From: DATHYU01 sp033722675
GTDB lineage: Bacteria; Actinomycetota; Acidimicrobiia; Spongiisociales; UBA11373
Direction: 5' to 3'
Length of the DNA stretch: 29,412 nt
Assembly: GCA_033722675.1 (NCBI GenBank)
Contig: JAWVYO010000023.1
Location: 1-29,412, forward strand
In this document: positions 22,363-29,412 of the stretch, piece after piece
How positions within the stretch are numbered: position 1 is the stretch's first letter
Layout: every line of letters begins with the position of its first letter
The notes under the pieces: model-generated
The model's database searches: none
What the model was told of the DNA's origin: nothing
Seen by the model: only the letters and a program-made list of their open reading frames with translations
Position numbers and translations under genes: made by a program

Positions 22363-22436
22363 CACGCCCGGAGGGACTCGAACCCCCAACCTTCTGATCC
22401 GTAGTCAGACGCTCTGTCCAATTGAGCTACGGGCGC
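22363..22436 (-). tRNA. tRNA-Arg (anticodon ACG)
   Basis: 74 nt on the minus strand. The acceptor stem GCGCCCG pairs with CGGGCGT (with one G-U at the first pair), the discriminator base is G and CCA is not encoded. The D arm contains TAGCTCAATTGGACAGAGC. The anticodon stem TCTGA/TCAGA encloses CTACGGA, giving anticodon ACG for CGU and, after editing to inosine, CGC and CGA. The T arm is GGGGG-TTCGAGT-CCCTC with one G-U. All expected conserved bases are present, so it should be functional. Confidence 0.95.
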
Positions 22437-22508
22437 ACTCCAGCCGGACCACGCGGGTCGCGGCGAGCCTCCATGGTAGGCGACGCGTCGGTGGGGAGGA
22501 GCGGGGAC

Positions 22509-23003
22509 TCAGCCGGCCCGGGACCCCAGCTCGTTGTCCAGGATCAGCATCGCGCCCGAGTCGTCTCCCGCCATCCGGATCCGCTCGAGGATCGAGGCGA
22601 CGGTCGTCTCCTCCTCGTTCTGCTCCTGGATGAACTCCTGGAGGAAGGGGTAGCTGGCGAGGTCGCCCCGCTCCGACGCGAGGCGGTAGAGATCGTGGAT
22701 CGCCTTCGTCACCGCCTCCTCCTGGCCGAGGGCCGTGGCGAAGACCTCCTCGGGTCCCTCGAAATCACCCCGCGGAGCGTCGCTCCCGGTCAGCGTGACC
22801 CGGTTTCCCCGGTCCAGCACGAAGTCGAGGAACCGGAGCGCGTGCTCGCGCTCCTCCTCCGACTGGGCGCGCATCCAGGCGCTCATCCCGTCCAGGTTCG
22901 CGTCGGCGAGGAAGGCAGACATCTGCAGGTAGGCCGCCGAGGAGGCGAGCTCCATCGTGATCTGATCGTTGAAGGCGGCTTCGAGATCGTCGGGCATGCG
23001 CAT
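22509..23003 (-). CDS. Ferritin (non-haem iron storage)
   Basis: 164 aa, normal for bacterial ferritin. It forms a 24-mer that stores iron as ferric mineral. Diiron ligands of the four-helix bundle: E18 (TMELASSAAYLQM), E51 and H54 (EEREHALRF), E95 (GQEEAV) and the segment LQEFIQEQNEEE around 122-131. The ATG at 23003 has AGGAG about 7 nt upstream. It is divergent from the DUF885 gene at 23126; a TAGCAT -10 box (minus strand, 23032-23037) and an adjoining inverted repeat lie in its promoter. Confidence 0.9.
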   Translation of the reverse strand: MRMPDDLEAAFNDQITMELASSAAYLQMSAFLADANLDGMSAWMRAQSEEEREHALRFLDFVLDRGNRVTLTGSDAPRGDFEGPEEVFATALGQEEAVTKAIHDLYRLASERGDLASYPFLQEFIQEQNEEETTVASILERIRMAGDDSGAMLILDNELGSRAG

Positions 23004-23036
23004 GCTGGTACTCCTGGTCGGCTCCCCCTGGATGCT

Positions 23037-23062
23037 ATGCCGGTGGCCGCCGGAACCGGCAT
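23037..23062. repeat. Inverted repeat in the ferritin / DUF885 divergent promoter region
   Basis: ATGCCGGT (23037-23044) and ACCGGCAT (23055-23062) are perfect 8-bp inverted copies with a 10-nt spacer. The left arm touches the candidate ferritin -10 box (TAGCAT on the minus strand, 23032-23037), so an operator role is possible. It does not look like an IdeR box. Confidence 0.35.
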
Positions 23063-23090
23063 CGCCCAACCCCTCTCGGGAGCGTGCCCA

Positions 23091-23096
23091 TAGACT
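23091..23096 (+). promoter_or_regulatory. Candidate -10 box for the DUF885 gene
   Basis: TAGACT, with a leader of about 22 nt that contains the AGGGAG ribosome-binding site before the ATG at 23126. Confidence 0.35.
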
Positions 23097-23125
23097 CGAC
23101 ATCCGCCGCACAGGGAGCCCACTCG

Positions 23126-24799
23126 ATGTCCGACGCCCTCGCCGACCTCGCCGCCCGGTTCTGGGACGCCCAGATGGAGGCCGAGCCCACATGGGCCGCC
23201 CTCGTCGGCGATCACCGCTTCGACGATCGGATGGAGGAGGCCTCCGTGGAGGCCGACGAACGGAAGGCCGCCACGTTCGGCGCCATCGCCGAGGCGGCCG
23301 ACGCCATCGACCCCGTCGGGCTGTCCGACCACGACCGCATCACCCTCGAGGTCCTCCGCTTCGAACTGGGCACGATCCTCGACGACCTCGACGCCGCGTC
23401 GATCGAGCACACGGTCGATCCGAAGGTGGGCATCCAGCAGCAGCTCGTCTCCTACATCCCCCTCCTCGCCCCCGCCACCGCCGACCACGCCGACGCCTAC
23501 GTGGCCAAGGCGTCGAAGGTCGGCACCCTGGTCGACCAGGTGATCGAGCGGCATCGGCAGGGCGCTGCGATGGGTCGCACACCGGTACGGCCCCTGGCGG
23601 CGAAGGTGGTCGACCAGCTCGACGCCTACCTGAACCAGGGGGTCGACGCCGATCCCTTCCTGCAGATCGCACCCCCCGACACCTTCACCGACGAACAGGT
23701 CGAGGCCTGGCGGGACCGGATGGCCGGCGAGGTGCGGTCGGTGGTGCGTCCCGCCATGGCGCGTTACCGCGAGGCCATCGTCGAGCTGCTGCCCGCGGCG
23801 CGACCCCAGGAGGAGGCCGGCATCTGCCACATTCCCGGCGGGCCCGAGGACTACGGCCGGGCCGTGTGGAAGTACACCTCGACCCATCTCACCCCCGACG
23901 AGATCCATGAGATCGGCCTCGCCGAGGTGACACGGCTCGAGGAGGAATACCGGGAGCTCGGCTCCGAGGTGCTGGGGACCGACGACGTCGCCGAGATCTA
24001 CGAACGCCTCCGCACCGACCCCGAACTGCGATTCGAGACGTCGGAGCAGGTGCGGGAGGCCGCAGAGCGCTCGCTCGACCGGGCGAACGCCGCCGTGCCC
24101 GACTGGTTCGGGGTGGTGCCGACCACACCTTGCATCGTGCGCGAGGTGCCGGAGGTCGGCGCCGAGGACCAGACGATCGCCTATTACATGCCCCCCGCTC
24201 CCGACGGCTCGCGCCCTGGCATCCACTTCATCAACACCCACGATCCGACCAGCCGCACCCGCTTCGAGTCGGAGGCTCTCGCCTTCCACGAGTCCGTGCC
24301 GGGACATCATCTCCAGATCGCGCTCGCGCAGGAGATGGAGCAGCTCCCCGAGTTCCGCAAACACGCCCTCGCCACCGCCTACGTGGAGGGCTGGGGGCTC
24401 TACACCGAGCGCCTCGCCGACGAGATGGGGCTCTACAGCAGCCCGCTGGAGCGGATGGGGATCCTCTCGTTCGACTCGTGGCGGGCGTGCCGGCTCGTCG
24501 TCGACACCGGCATGCACGCGAAGGGGTGGAGCCGCGACCGGGCGATCGAGTACATGACGGCGAACTCCCCCCAGGCGCCCAACAACATTCGCAACGAGGT
24601 GGACCGCTACATCGGCTACTACGCCCAGGCGCTGGCCTACAAGATCGGGCAGCGGGAGATCCTGAGGTTGCGCGACGAGGCGAAGGAAGCCCTGGGCGAC
24701 CGCTTCGCCATCCAGGACTTCCACGACACGGTCCTCACGACGGGCCCGGTGCCGCTCACCGTGCTCGGCGACGTCGTGCGGTCGTGGGTGAACGCATGA
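23126..24799 (+). CDS. DUF885-family metallopeptidase-like protein
   Basis: 557 aa, typical length. Family marks are the helical N-terminal domain and, in the C-terminal half, AFHESVPGHHLQIAL (H388, E389, H394; an HExxxGH zinc site) and YVEGWGLYTERLADEMG (E421), followed by MTANSPQAPNNIRNEVDRYI. The family is a metallopeptidase-like group whose substrates are largely unknown; it lacks an obvious signal peptide and would act in the cytoplasm. ATG at 23126 with AGGGAG at fair spacing; an in-frame ATG 14 codons upstream has no ribosome site. It overlaps the next gene by 4 bp (ATGA), so the two are probably co-transcribed. Confidence 0.88.
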   Translation: MSDALADLAARFWDAQMEAEPTWAALVGDHRFDDRMEEASVEADERKAATFGAIAEAADAIDPVGLSDHDRITLEVLRFELGTILDDLDAASIEHTVDPKVGIQQQLVSYIPLLAPATADHADAYVAKASKVGTLVDQVIERHRQGAAMGRTPVRPLAAKVVDQLDAYLNQGVDADPFLQIAPPDTFTDEQVEAWRDRMAGEVRSVVRPAMARYREAIVELLPAARPQEEAGICHIPGGPEDYGRAVWKYTSTHLTPDEIHEIGLAEVTRLEEEYRELGSEVLGTDDVAEIYERLRTDPELRFETSEQVREAAERSLDRANAAVPDWFGVVPTTPCIVREVPEVGAEDQTIAYYMPPAPDGSRPGIHFINTHDPTSRTRFESEALAFHESVPGHHLQIALAQEMEQLPEFRKHALATAYVEGWGLYTERLADEMGLYSSPLERMGILSFDSWRACRLVVDTGMHAKGWSRDRAIEYMTANSPQAPNNIRNEVDRYIGYYAQALAYKIGQREILRLRDEAKEALGDRFAIQDFHDTVLTTGPVPLTVLGDVVRSWVNA

Positions 24800-25221
24800 G
24801 AGACATGTCCCCCGGGGAGCGACGCGCCTTCCTCGCCGAGGGCACCCGGACCGGGAAGCTCGCGGTGACGATGGCCGACGGCACGCCGCACGTCACGCCG
24901 ATCTGGTTCGTCCTCGACGGCGACGACGTCCTGTTCACGACCTGGCACACGTCGGTCAAGGCCCGGGCGATGCGACGGGACCCCCGGGTGAGCCTGTGCG
25001 TCGACCTCGAGGAGCCGCCCTACGCCTACGTCCATCTGCGGGGCCGGGTGACCTTCGACGAGGACCTCGATGCGGTCCGCCGCGCGGCCACCGAAATCGG
25101 GAGCCGGTACATGGGGGCCGACCGGGCGGAGGAGTTCGGCAGGCGCAACGGCGTGCCCGGCGAACACCTCGTCCGGCTCGTCGCCGACCACGTCGTCGCC
25201 GAGCACGACATGGCCGGCTGA
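24796..25221 (+). CDS. PNPOx-fold protein, F420- or flavin-dependent type
   Basis: 141 aa with the pyridoxamine-phosphate-oxidase split-barrel layout: MSPGERRAFLAEGTRTGKLAVTMADGTPHVTPIWFVLDGDDVLFTTWHTSVKARAMRRDPRVSLCVDLEEPPYAYVHLRGRV. The GTPHVTPIWFVLDGD and TSVKARNMRRDPRVS-type segments recall the actinobacterial F420-dependent/TIGR03618-like group, which binds F420 or flavin and acts as a reductase. True PNPOx activity is unlikely. The ATG at 24796 overlaps the DUF885 stop. The natural substrate is unknown. Confidence 0.82.
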   Translation: MRDMSPGERRAFLAEGTRTGKLAVTMADGTPHVTPIWFVLDGDDVLFTTWHTSVKARAMRRDPRVSLCVDLEEPPYAYVHLRGRVTFDEDLDAVRRAATEIGSRYMGADRAEEFGRRNGVPGEHLVRLVADHVVAEHDMAG

Positions 25222-25240
25222 GTAGGGATCCCCCGGCTCC

Positions 25241-25246
25241 TATTCT
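25241..25246 (+). promoter_or_regulatory. Candidate -10 box of the nickel/cobalt importer operon
   Basis: TATTCT, 31 nt before the cbiM GTG start. No clear -35 box is visible at 17 bp upstream. The Nur-type operator begins 4 nt after it and would cover the transcription start. Confidence 0.45.
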
Positions 25247-25249
25247 TCC

Positions 25250-25265
25250 TGCAAGTCGTTTGCAA
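25250..25265. promoter_or_regulatory. Nur-box-like operator (TGCAA-N5-TTGCAA)
   Basis: cTGCAA (25249-25254), GTCGT, TTGCAA (25260-25265). It fits the nickel-responsive Fur-family regulator Nur's known pattern tTGCaa-N5-ttGCAA, with only the first, lower-case T differing. Position over the start of transcription suits a repressor. The nickel-responsive Nur represses nickel uptake genes in Streptomyces, so the importer below would be switched off when nickel is plentiful. No nur gene is in the window. Confidence 0.6.
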
Positions 25266-25277
25266 CAAGGAGGCTGG

Positions 25278-26258
25278 GTGCACGCGCCCGACGGGTTCCT
25301 CAACGCCGGCACCGCCGTCGCCACCGGCGCGGTGAGCGTCGGCGCGGTCGGGGCGGCCATCCGCCAGACCCGCGACGTCCTCCAGGACCGCCAGATCCCG
25401 CTGGCCGGTGTGGCCGCCGCCTTCGTCTTCGCCGCGCAGATGGTGAACTTCCCGGTGGCCGCCGGCACGACGGGCCACCTCCTCGGCGGGGCGCTCGCCG
25501 CCGTCCTCCTCGGGCCGGCGATGGGCTCGATCGTCGCGACGGTCGTCGTCGTCGTCCAGGCGCTCGCCTTCGCCGACGGCGGCCTCACCGCCCTCGGCTA
25601 CAACGTCCTCAACATGGCGGTGGTCACCGCCCTCGGCGGCTGGGCCGCCTTCGTGCTGCTCCGCCGGATCCTGCCGAAGTCGGTCAACGGCCTGAGCCTC
25701 GCTGCGGGACTCGCCGCCGCTGCCTCCGTCGTCATGTCGTCGATGGCCTTCTCCATCCAGTGGCTCTTCGGGGCCACGGCTCCGGTGTCCTTCTCCACGG
25801 TCTTCGGAGCGATGGTCACCGTCCACCTGCTCATCGGCATCGGCGAGGGAATCATCACCACGCTGGTGGTGCGGAGCGTCCTGGCGGTGCGCCCGGACCT
25901 CGTCACCGGCGCGGAGGGGATCGCCCTCGCCGATGAGGGTCGCCGCCGGAGCCTCCGGGCCCTGACCGTCGGTGGCGTGGCCGTCGCCTTCGTCGTCGCC
26001 ACCGTCGTCGCCCAGTTCGCCGCCGACGACCCCGACGGTCTCGAGCGAGTCGCCGAGGACACCGGCTTCGCCTCGTCGGCCCGCGACCACGGTCTCGCCG
26101 ACTCGCTCTTCTCCGACTACGCCACCGCCGGCCTCGAGAACGAGGCGGTGAGCCTCGCCGTCGCCGGTGCCACCGGCACGCTCGTCACGCTCGCCGTGGG
26201 GTGGGGACTCTTCGCCGTCCTGCGCGACCGGAAGCCGCCCGCCCGGTCCCCCACCTGA
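25278..26258 (+). CDS. cbiM: ECF-type nickel/cobalt importer substrate-binding component, CbiM-CbiN fusion
   Basis: 326 aa from the GTG at 25278, which has AAGGAGG five nt before it. The N-terminus, M-H-A-PDGFLN, keeps the His at position 2 that ligates Ni/Co in CbiM/NikM, and NFPVAAGTTGHLLGGALA is the second conserved block. The C-terminal part (about 230-326) holds the PDGLERVAED element and a terminal span, the CbiN-like part normally encoded separately, so this is a CbiMN fusion. It gives metal specificity to the CbiQO module that follows. The operator in its promoter argues for nickel, but cobalt is not excluded. Confidence 0.9.
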   Translation: MHAPDGFLNAGTAVATGAVSVGAVGAAIRQTRDVLQDRQIPLAGVAAAFVFAAQMVNFPVAAGTTGHLLGGALAAVLLGPAMGSIVATVVVVVQALAFADGGLTALGYNVLNMAVVTALGGWAAFVLLRRILPKSVNGLSLAAGLAAAASVVMSSMAFSIQWLFGATAPVSFSTVFGAMVTVHLLIGIGEGIITTLVVRSVLAVRPDLVTGAEGIALADEGRRRSLRALTVGGVAVAFVVATVVAQFAADDPDGLERVAEDTGFASSARDHGLADSLFSDYATAGLENEAVSLAVAGATGTLVTLAVGWGLFAVLRDRKPPARSPT

Positions 26259-26261
26259 GTC

Positions 26262-27026
26262 ATGGGTGCCGGCCACGCCCACGCGCTGTACGTCCACGAG
26301 CACAGCGCCGTCCACCGCCTGCCGCCCCACGTCAAGCTGGTCGCCGGCATCGCCTTCGTCGTCGCCGTCGCCGTCACCCCCCGGGAGGCGGTGTGGGCGT
26401 TCGCGGTGGACGCCGTCGCGCTGCTCACCGTGGCCCGCGTCGCACGGGTCCGCCTCCGGTTCGTCGCCGTTCGGCTCCTCGTCGTCGTGCCGTTCGTCGC
26501 CTTCGCCTTCGCCCTTCCCTTCGTCGGGGGTGGTGCGACCGTCGACGTGGGCGGCCTCGCGCTGTCGGAGGAGGGTCTGTGGGCGATGGCCAACATCCTC
26601 TTCAAGGCGACCCTGGGCGCCACCACCTCGATCCTCCTGGCCGCGACCACCGAGGTTCCCCGCCTGCTCCGGGGCTTCGAGCGCCTCCGCGCCCCCCGGG
26701 TGCTCACCGCCATCGCCGCCTTCATGCTGCGATACCTCGAGGTCGTCACCGGTGAACTCCGGAGGATGCGGACCGCCATGGCCGCTCGCGGCCACGATCC
26801 GCGCTGGATCTGGCAGGTGAAGCCGATCGCCGCGTCCGCCGGGGCCCTGTTCATCCGCTCGTACGAGCGCGGTGAGCGCGTCCACGCCGCCATGCTCGCC
26901 AGGGGGTTCACCGGCACCATGCCGGAGCTGCATCGCGACGCGGTGACCGCGGCCCACTGGGCGGGCGCCGCCGTCCTCCCCTCGATCGCGGTCCTGATGG
27001 CCGTCGCCGGGTGGGTGGTGCGATGA
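26262..27026 (+). CDS. cbiQ: ECF transporter transmembrane subunit CbiQ
   Basis: 254 aa. Five or six spans with the two cytoplasmic coupling helices that carry the ARG-type motifs MAARGHDPR (about 187-195) and AMLARGFTG (about 225-233), through which CbiQ contacts CbiO. It starts 3 nt after the cbiM stop and ends in an ATGA overlap with cbiO. It couples ATP hydrolysis to metal import by the CbiMN component. Confidence 0.9.
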   Translation: MGAGHAHALYVHEHSAVHRLPPHVKLVAGIAFVVAVAVTPREAVWAFAVDAVALLTVARVARVRLRFVAVRLLVVVPFVAFAFALPFVGGGATVDVGGLALSEEGLWAMANILFKATLGATTSILLAATTEVPRLLRGFERLRAPRVLTAIAAFMLRYLEVVTGELRRMRTAMAARGHDPRWIWQVKPIAASAGALFIRSYERGERVHAAMLARGFTGTMPELHRDAVTAAHWAGAAVLPSIAVLMAVAGWVVR

Positions 27027-27748
27027 GCACCCCCGTCATCGCCGTCGACGGCCTCCGCTTCACGTACCCCGACGGCACGGAGGCGCTGGCGGGCGTCGAC
27101 CTCCACATCCATGCCGGTGAACGGGTGGCCGTGCTCGGACCCAACGGAGCGGGCAAGACGACGATGGCCCTCCACCTCAACGGCATCCACCGCTCCGCCA
27201 CCGGTTCGATCACCGTGAGCGGACTGGCCCTCGCCGACGACACGCTGGCCGAGATCCGGCGCCGGATCGGGTTCGTCTTCCAGGACCCCGACGATCAGCT
27301 CTTCATGCCCACCGTGCACGACGACGTGGCCTTCGGACCGGCGAACCTCGGATTGCGCGGCGACGAGCTGGAGGAGCGGGTCACCGACGCCCTGCGGGCC
27401 GTCGGGACCGAAGCGCTCGCCGACCGGGCGCCCCACCATCTCAGCGGCGGCGAGCGGCGACGGATCGCCATCGCCACCGTCCTCGCCATGCACCCGGACC
27501 TCCTGGTGCTGGACGAGCCGACGTCGAACCTCGACCCCGCCGGACGCCGTGAGCTCATCGAACTCCTGGCCGGGCTCGACGTCACCCAGCTGGTCATCAC
27601 GCACGACCTCGGCTTCGTCCTCGAGCTCTGCGAGCGCGTGATCGTCATGAACGACGGCCGGATCGTCGCCGACGGACCGACGCGCAGCATCCTCGCCGAC
27701 GAGCCGCTCCTGCGGGCGAATCGCCTGGAGCCCCCGCCGGGACTGTGA
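27023..27748 (+). CDS. cbiO: ECF transporter ATP-binding protein CbiO
   Basis: 241 aa from the ATG overlapping the cbiQ stop. Walker A GPNGAGKTT, Q-loop FQDPDDQLF (with the CbiO-type DDQLF phrase), signature LSGGERRRIAIA, Walker B LLVLDEPTSNLDP and switch His ITHDLGF are all intact. It powers the metal importer formed with CbiMN and CbiQ; only one ATPase gene is present, so a homodimer is expected. Confidence 0.92.
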   Translation: MSTPVIAVDGLRFTYPDGTEALAGVDLHIHAGERVAVLGPNGAGKTTMALHLNGIHRSATGSITVSGLALADDTLAEIRRRIGFVFQDPDDQLFMPTVHDDVAFGPANLGLRGDELEERVTDALRAVGTEALADRAPHHLSGGERRRIAIATVLAMHPDLLVLDEPTSNLDPAGRRELIELLAGLDVTQLVITHDLGFVLELCERVIVMNDGRIVADGPTRSILADEPLLRANRLEPPPGL

Positions 27749-27778
27749 CGCCGTTCGAGCCTTCGGGAGATCGGCGGG

Positions 27779-27784
27779 TATCCT
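27779..27784 (+). promoter_or_regulatory. Candidate -10 box, leaderless type, for the small membrane protein gene
   Basis: TATCCT with 10 nt to the ATG at 27795 and no ribosome-binding site. Confidence 0.35.
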
Positions 27785-27794
27785 CCGTGATCCG

Positions 27795-28145
27795 ATGACG
27801 TCGATCGACACCACCGACACCGGGGCGCCGGCAGCCTCCTGCCCCCCGACGCCCGCCCAGGTCGCCCGTGGCTTCAACGTCTCGGTGATCGTCTCGGGTA
27901 TCCGCTGCACCCTCAGCTACGTCGTCCTCCCCTTCGTCGTCCCCTTCCTCGGACTCGCCCCCGGCGTCGGACCCGGCCTCGGGATCGCCATCGGGGTGGT
28001 CGCCATCGCCGCCAACCTGTGGAGCATCCGCCGGTTCTGGCAGGCGAGACATCCGTGGCGTCGGGTGGCGACGGCGGTGCACGTGGGGATCATCGCCTTC
28101 CTGGGCGTGCTGCTCGTCCTCGACGTCGGAGCCCTCACGGGCTGA
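27795..28145 (+). CDS. Small three-span membrane protein of unknown function
   Basis: 116 aa. A Thr/Pro/Ala-rich start of about 25 residues, then three hydrophobic segments (about 29-52, 56-75, 91-113) with a basic loop WSIRRFWQARHPWRR between the second and third. I recognise no family. It has its own candidate leaderless promoter and ends 2 bp before the convergent flavoprotein gene. It is unrelated in sequence to the metal importer upstream, though it follows it by 46 bp. Confidence 0.7.
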   Translation: MTSIDTTDTGAPAASCPPTPAQVARGFNVSVIVSGIRCTLSYVVLPFVVPFLGLAPGVGPGLGIAIGVVAIAANLWSIRRFWQARHPWRRVATAVHVGIIAFLGVLLVLDVGALTG

Positions 28146-28147
28146 CC

Positions 28148-29412
28148 TCAGGCGAGGGCCGAAGCGACGGCCGCGGCCGTCCGCGTGGCGTCACCGGCGA
28201 CGTGGGCGACGCCCACGCCCCGATAGCCCCACCCGGTGAGATGCAGGCCGGGGCGGCGGTCCACCAGGGCCTCCAGGCGTGCCAGCCACTCGCGGTGACC
28301 GATCTCGTACTGGGGGATGCCGTCGGGATGGCGCACCACCTCGACGAACTCGGGATCCACCGGGCCGCCGGTGATGGCCCCCACCTCCGCGCACACGGCG
28401 GTGACGAGGCGATCGCGGTCCCAGCCGGCGACGTCGGGCCGGGTCCGCCCCCCGGCGATCACCTTCGCCAGCGACGCCCCGGACGGTGCCCGATCGGGCG
28501 CGTACGACGACTCGAACAACACGCCGAGCGTCGCGAACCCCGCGTCCGGGCCGGTCAGGGCGCCGAACCCCCGGGGCAGCGGCATCCGGTCCGTGGCGGC
28601 GCCGAGCCCGATCACGACGACGGGGGCGCTCACCGCTTCGCCGAGGACATCGGCGAGTTCGTCGTCGACCATCGGGGCCAGCGCGCCGGGGCGGCAGGTG
28701 GCCACGACGTGGCGGGCCGCCACCTCGTCGTCGCCCATCCGCACGGACCATCCGTCGCCGGAAGGCTCGACCGCCGTCGCGCGGCGTTGCGGGCGGTAGC
28801 GGTCGCCGATCCGCTCCACGGCGGCGCGGGCCAGCGCCTCCATTCCGCCCACCGGCACGTGACTCGTCGGCCGGGTCGCGCCCTTCGGCCGGGACCGAAG
28901 CCGCTTGACCGCGCCGCGCACGATGGAGCCGGCCCGATCCTCGAGATCGACGATCGCCGGGAACGCCGACCGGGCCGACAGCCGCTCCGGGTCGCCGGCG
29001 AACACGCCCGAGGCGGCGACCCACGCCAGGGTCCGGCCGAGGCCGTCCCCCAGGCGGCGCCGGAGGAAGGCGTCGAGGGTCTCGTCGACGGGCGGGGAAC
29101 GACGGACGAAGGGTTCGGCGAGGGCCCGCAGCTTCGCCGGCCACGGGACGAGCGGCGCGAACGCCGCCTTCGGCGAGGTCGGAAGGGTCACGAGGCGATC
29201 CCGCGTGTAGACGTGCCGGATCCCGGCGTCGATCGCGGGCCGGACCTCCGCGCCGATGCGATCGAGCACCGGAGACAGGTGTGGATGGGGCAGGAGCAGC
29301 GTGCCCGCCGCCGGCTCGAGCACGAACCCGTCACGGGTGATCGTCCGGGCCACGCCGCCCGGTGCGGGGCCGTCGTCGAGCACGACGACGTCGTCCACCC
29401 CGGCGTGCAGCA
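28148..29412 (-). CDS. Protoporphyrinogen/coproporphyrinogen oxidase-like flavoprotein (partial, N-terminus outside window)
   Basis: The open frame continues past the right edge. The visible part begins inside the FAD-binding Rossmann fold: a strand ending VVVLDDGPAPGGVARTIT, which is the acidic beta2 end plus the GG-x-x-RT motif of amine-oxidase-like flavoproteins. The C-terminal LTGWGYRGVGVAHVAGDATRTA is the FAD-binding tail found in HemY/CgoX-type oxidases, and the domain order and size (at least 420 aa) fit. A GTG at 29398 is in frame but would delete the fold's first strand, so I do not take it as the start. The reaction would be porphyrinogen oxidation in haem synthesis; no other haem gene is in the window, so a related flavoprotein is possible. 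Confidence 0.7.
   Translation of the reverse strand, partial: LHAGVDDVVVLDDGPAPGGVARTITRDGFVLEPAAGTLLLPHPHLSPVLDRIGAEVRPAIDAGIRHVYTRDRLVTLPTSPKAAFAPLVPWPAKLRALAEPFVRRSPPVDETLDAFLRRRLGDGLGRTLAWVAASGVFAGDPERLSARSAFPAIVDLEDRAGSIVRGAVKRLRSRPKGATRPTSHVPVGGMEALARAAVERIGDRYRPQRRATAVEPSGDGWSVRMGDDEVAARHVVATCRPGALAPMVDDELADVLGEAVSAPVVVIGLGAATDRMPLPRGFGALTGPDAGFATLGVLFESSYAPDRAPSGASLAKVIAGGRTRPDVAGWDRDRLVTAVCAEVGAITGGPVDPEFVEVVRHPDGIPQYEIGHREWLARLEALVDRRPGLHLTGWGYRGVGVAHVAGDATRTAAAVASALA

Noticed and set aside
25222..25277. Cobalamin or NiCo riboswitch before cbiM
   Set aside because: The leader is only about 25 nt after the -10 box, far too short for either riboswitch; a protein operator fits better.
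29396..29398. GTG at 29398 as the start of the flavoprotein
   Set aside because: Translation continues in frame to the window edge, and the FAD-fold N-terminal GxGxxG strand must lie upstream, so the start is outside.

Overview
The window is about 29.4 kb of very GC-rich (roughly 70%), densely packed bacterial chromosome. Strong third-position G/C bias, many 4-bp ATGA/GTGA start-stop overlaps, GTG/TTG starts and TANNNT -10 boxes placed 6-10 nt before start codons point to an actinobacterium. An acyl-ACP desaturase, an AIM24-family protein, a F420/PNPOx-like protein and a heliorhodopsin would fit a free-living aquatic lineage such as Acidimicrobiia, but that placement is inference. I see no insertion sequence, prophage, integron or CRISPR array; this is ordinary core-like chromosome with some unusual genes.

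Layout. 1-3434 (+): end of a PhnD-like binding protein, then phnC, a long phnE and a second phnE of a phosphonate/phosphate-type ABC importer, with a dGTPase gene (3427-4428) overlapping its end. 4419-5252 (-): unknown multi-pass membrane protein. 5345-6515 (+): a PspC / LiaF-like / small membrane protein envelope-stress module in three overlapping genes. 6512-7108 (-): membrane protein with an HEVGH motif. 7187-7954 (-): AIM24-family protein, preceded by a strong hairpin and a candidate 46-codon small gene. 8273-10735 (-): membrane-GAF-GGDEF-EAL cyclic-di-GMP protein. 10855-11451 (-): short cation-efflux-type membrane protein, divergent from 11536-12285 (+), a heliorhodopsin. 12282-13184 (-): diiron acyl-ACP desaturase, tail-to-tail with the rhodopsin.

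15973-13271 (-): an operon of sugar/sorbosone dehydrogenase, EamA exporter and OsmC-like protein. 16091-19336 (+): a four-gene ABC-2 export operon (permease, two ATPases that look like the two halves of YbhF, and a TetR regulator) behind a near-consensus promoter that carries a palindromic operator. 19327-20193 (-) EamA exporter and 20251-21156 (+) LysR regulator are divergent around a dyad operator. 21189-22235 (+): anchored coiled-coil/HhH protein. 22363-22436 (-): tRNA-Arg(ACG). 22509-23003 (-) ferritin and 23126-24799 (+) DUF885 metallopeptidase-like protein are divergent, the latter followed by a PNPOx-fold protein. 25278-27748 (+): an ECF-type nickel/cobalt importer (fused CbiMN, CbiQ, CbiO) with a perfect match to a nickel-responsive Nur box in its promoter. 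27795-28145 (+): small membrane protein. 28148-29412 (-): proto/coproporphyrinogen-oxidase-like flavoprotein, running off the window end.

The most interesting items are the heliorhodopsin and its setting, the split YbhF-type ATPase pair with reciprocal loss of catalytic motifs, the Nur-box-controlled metal importer, the PhnE with a roughly 200-residue membrane extension, and the repeated leaderless-type promoter architecture.
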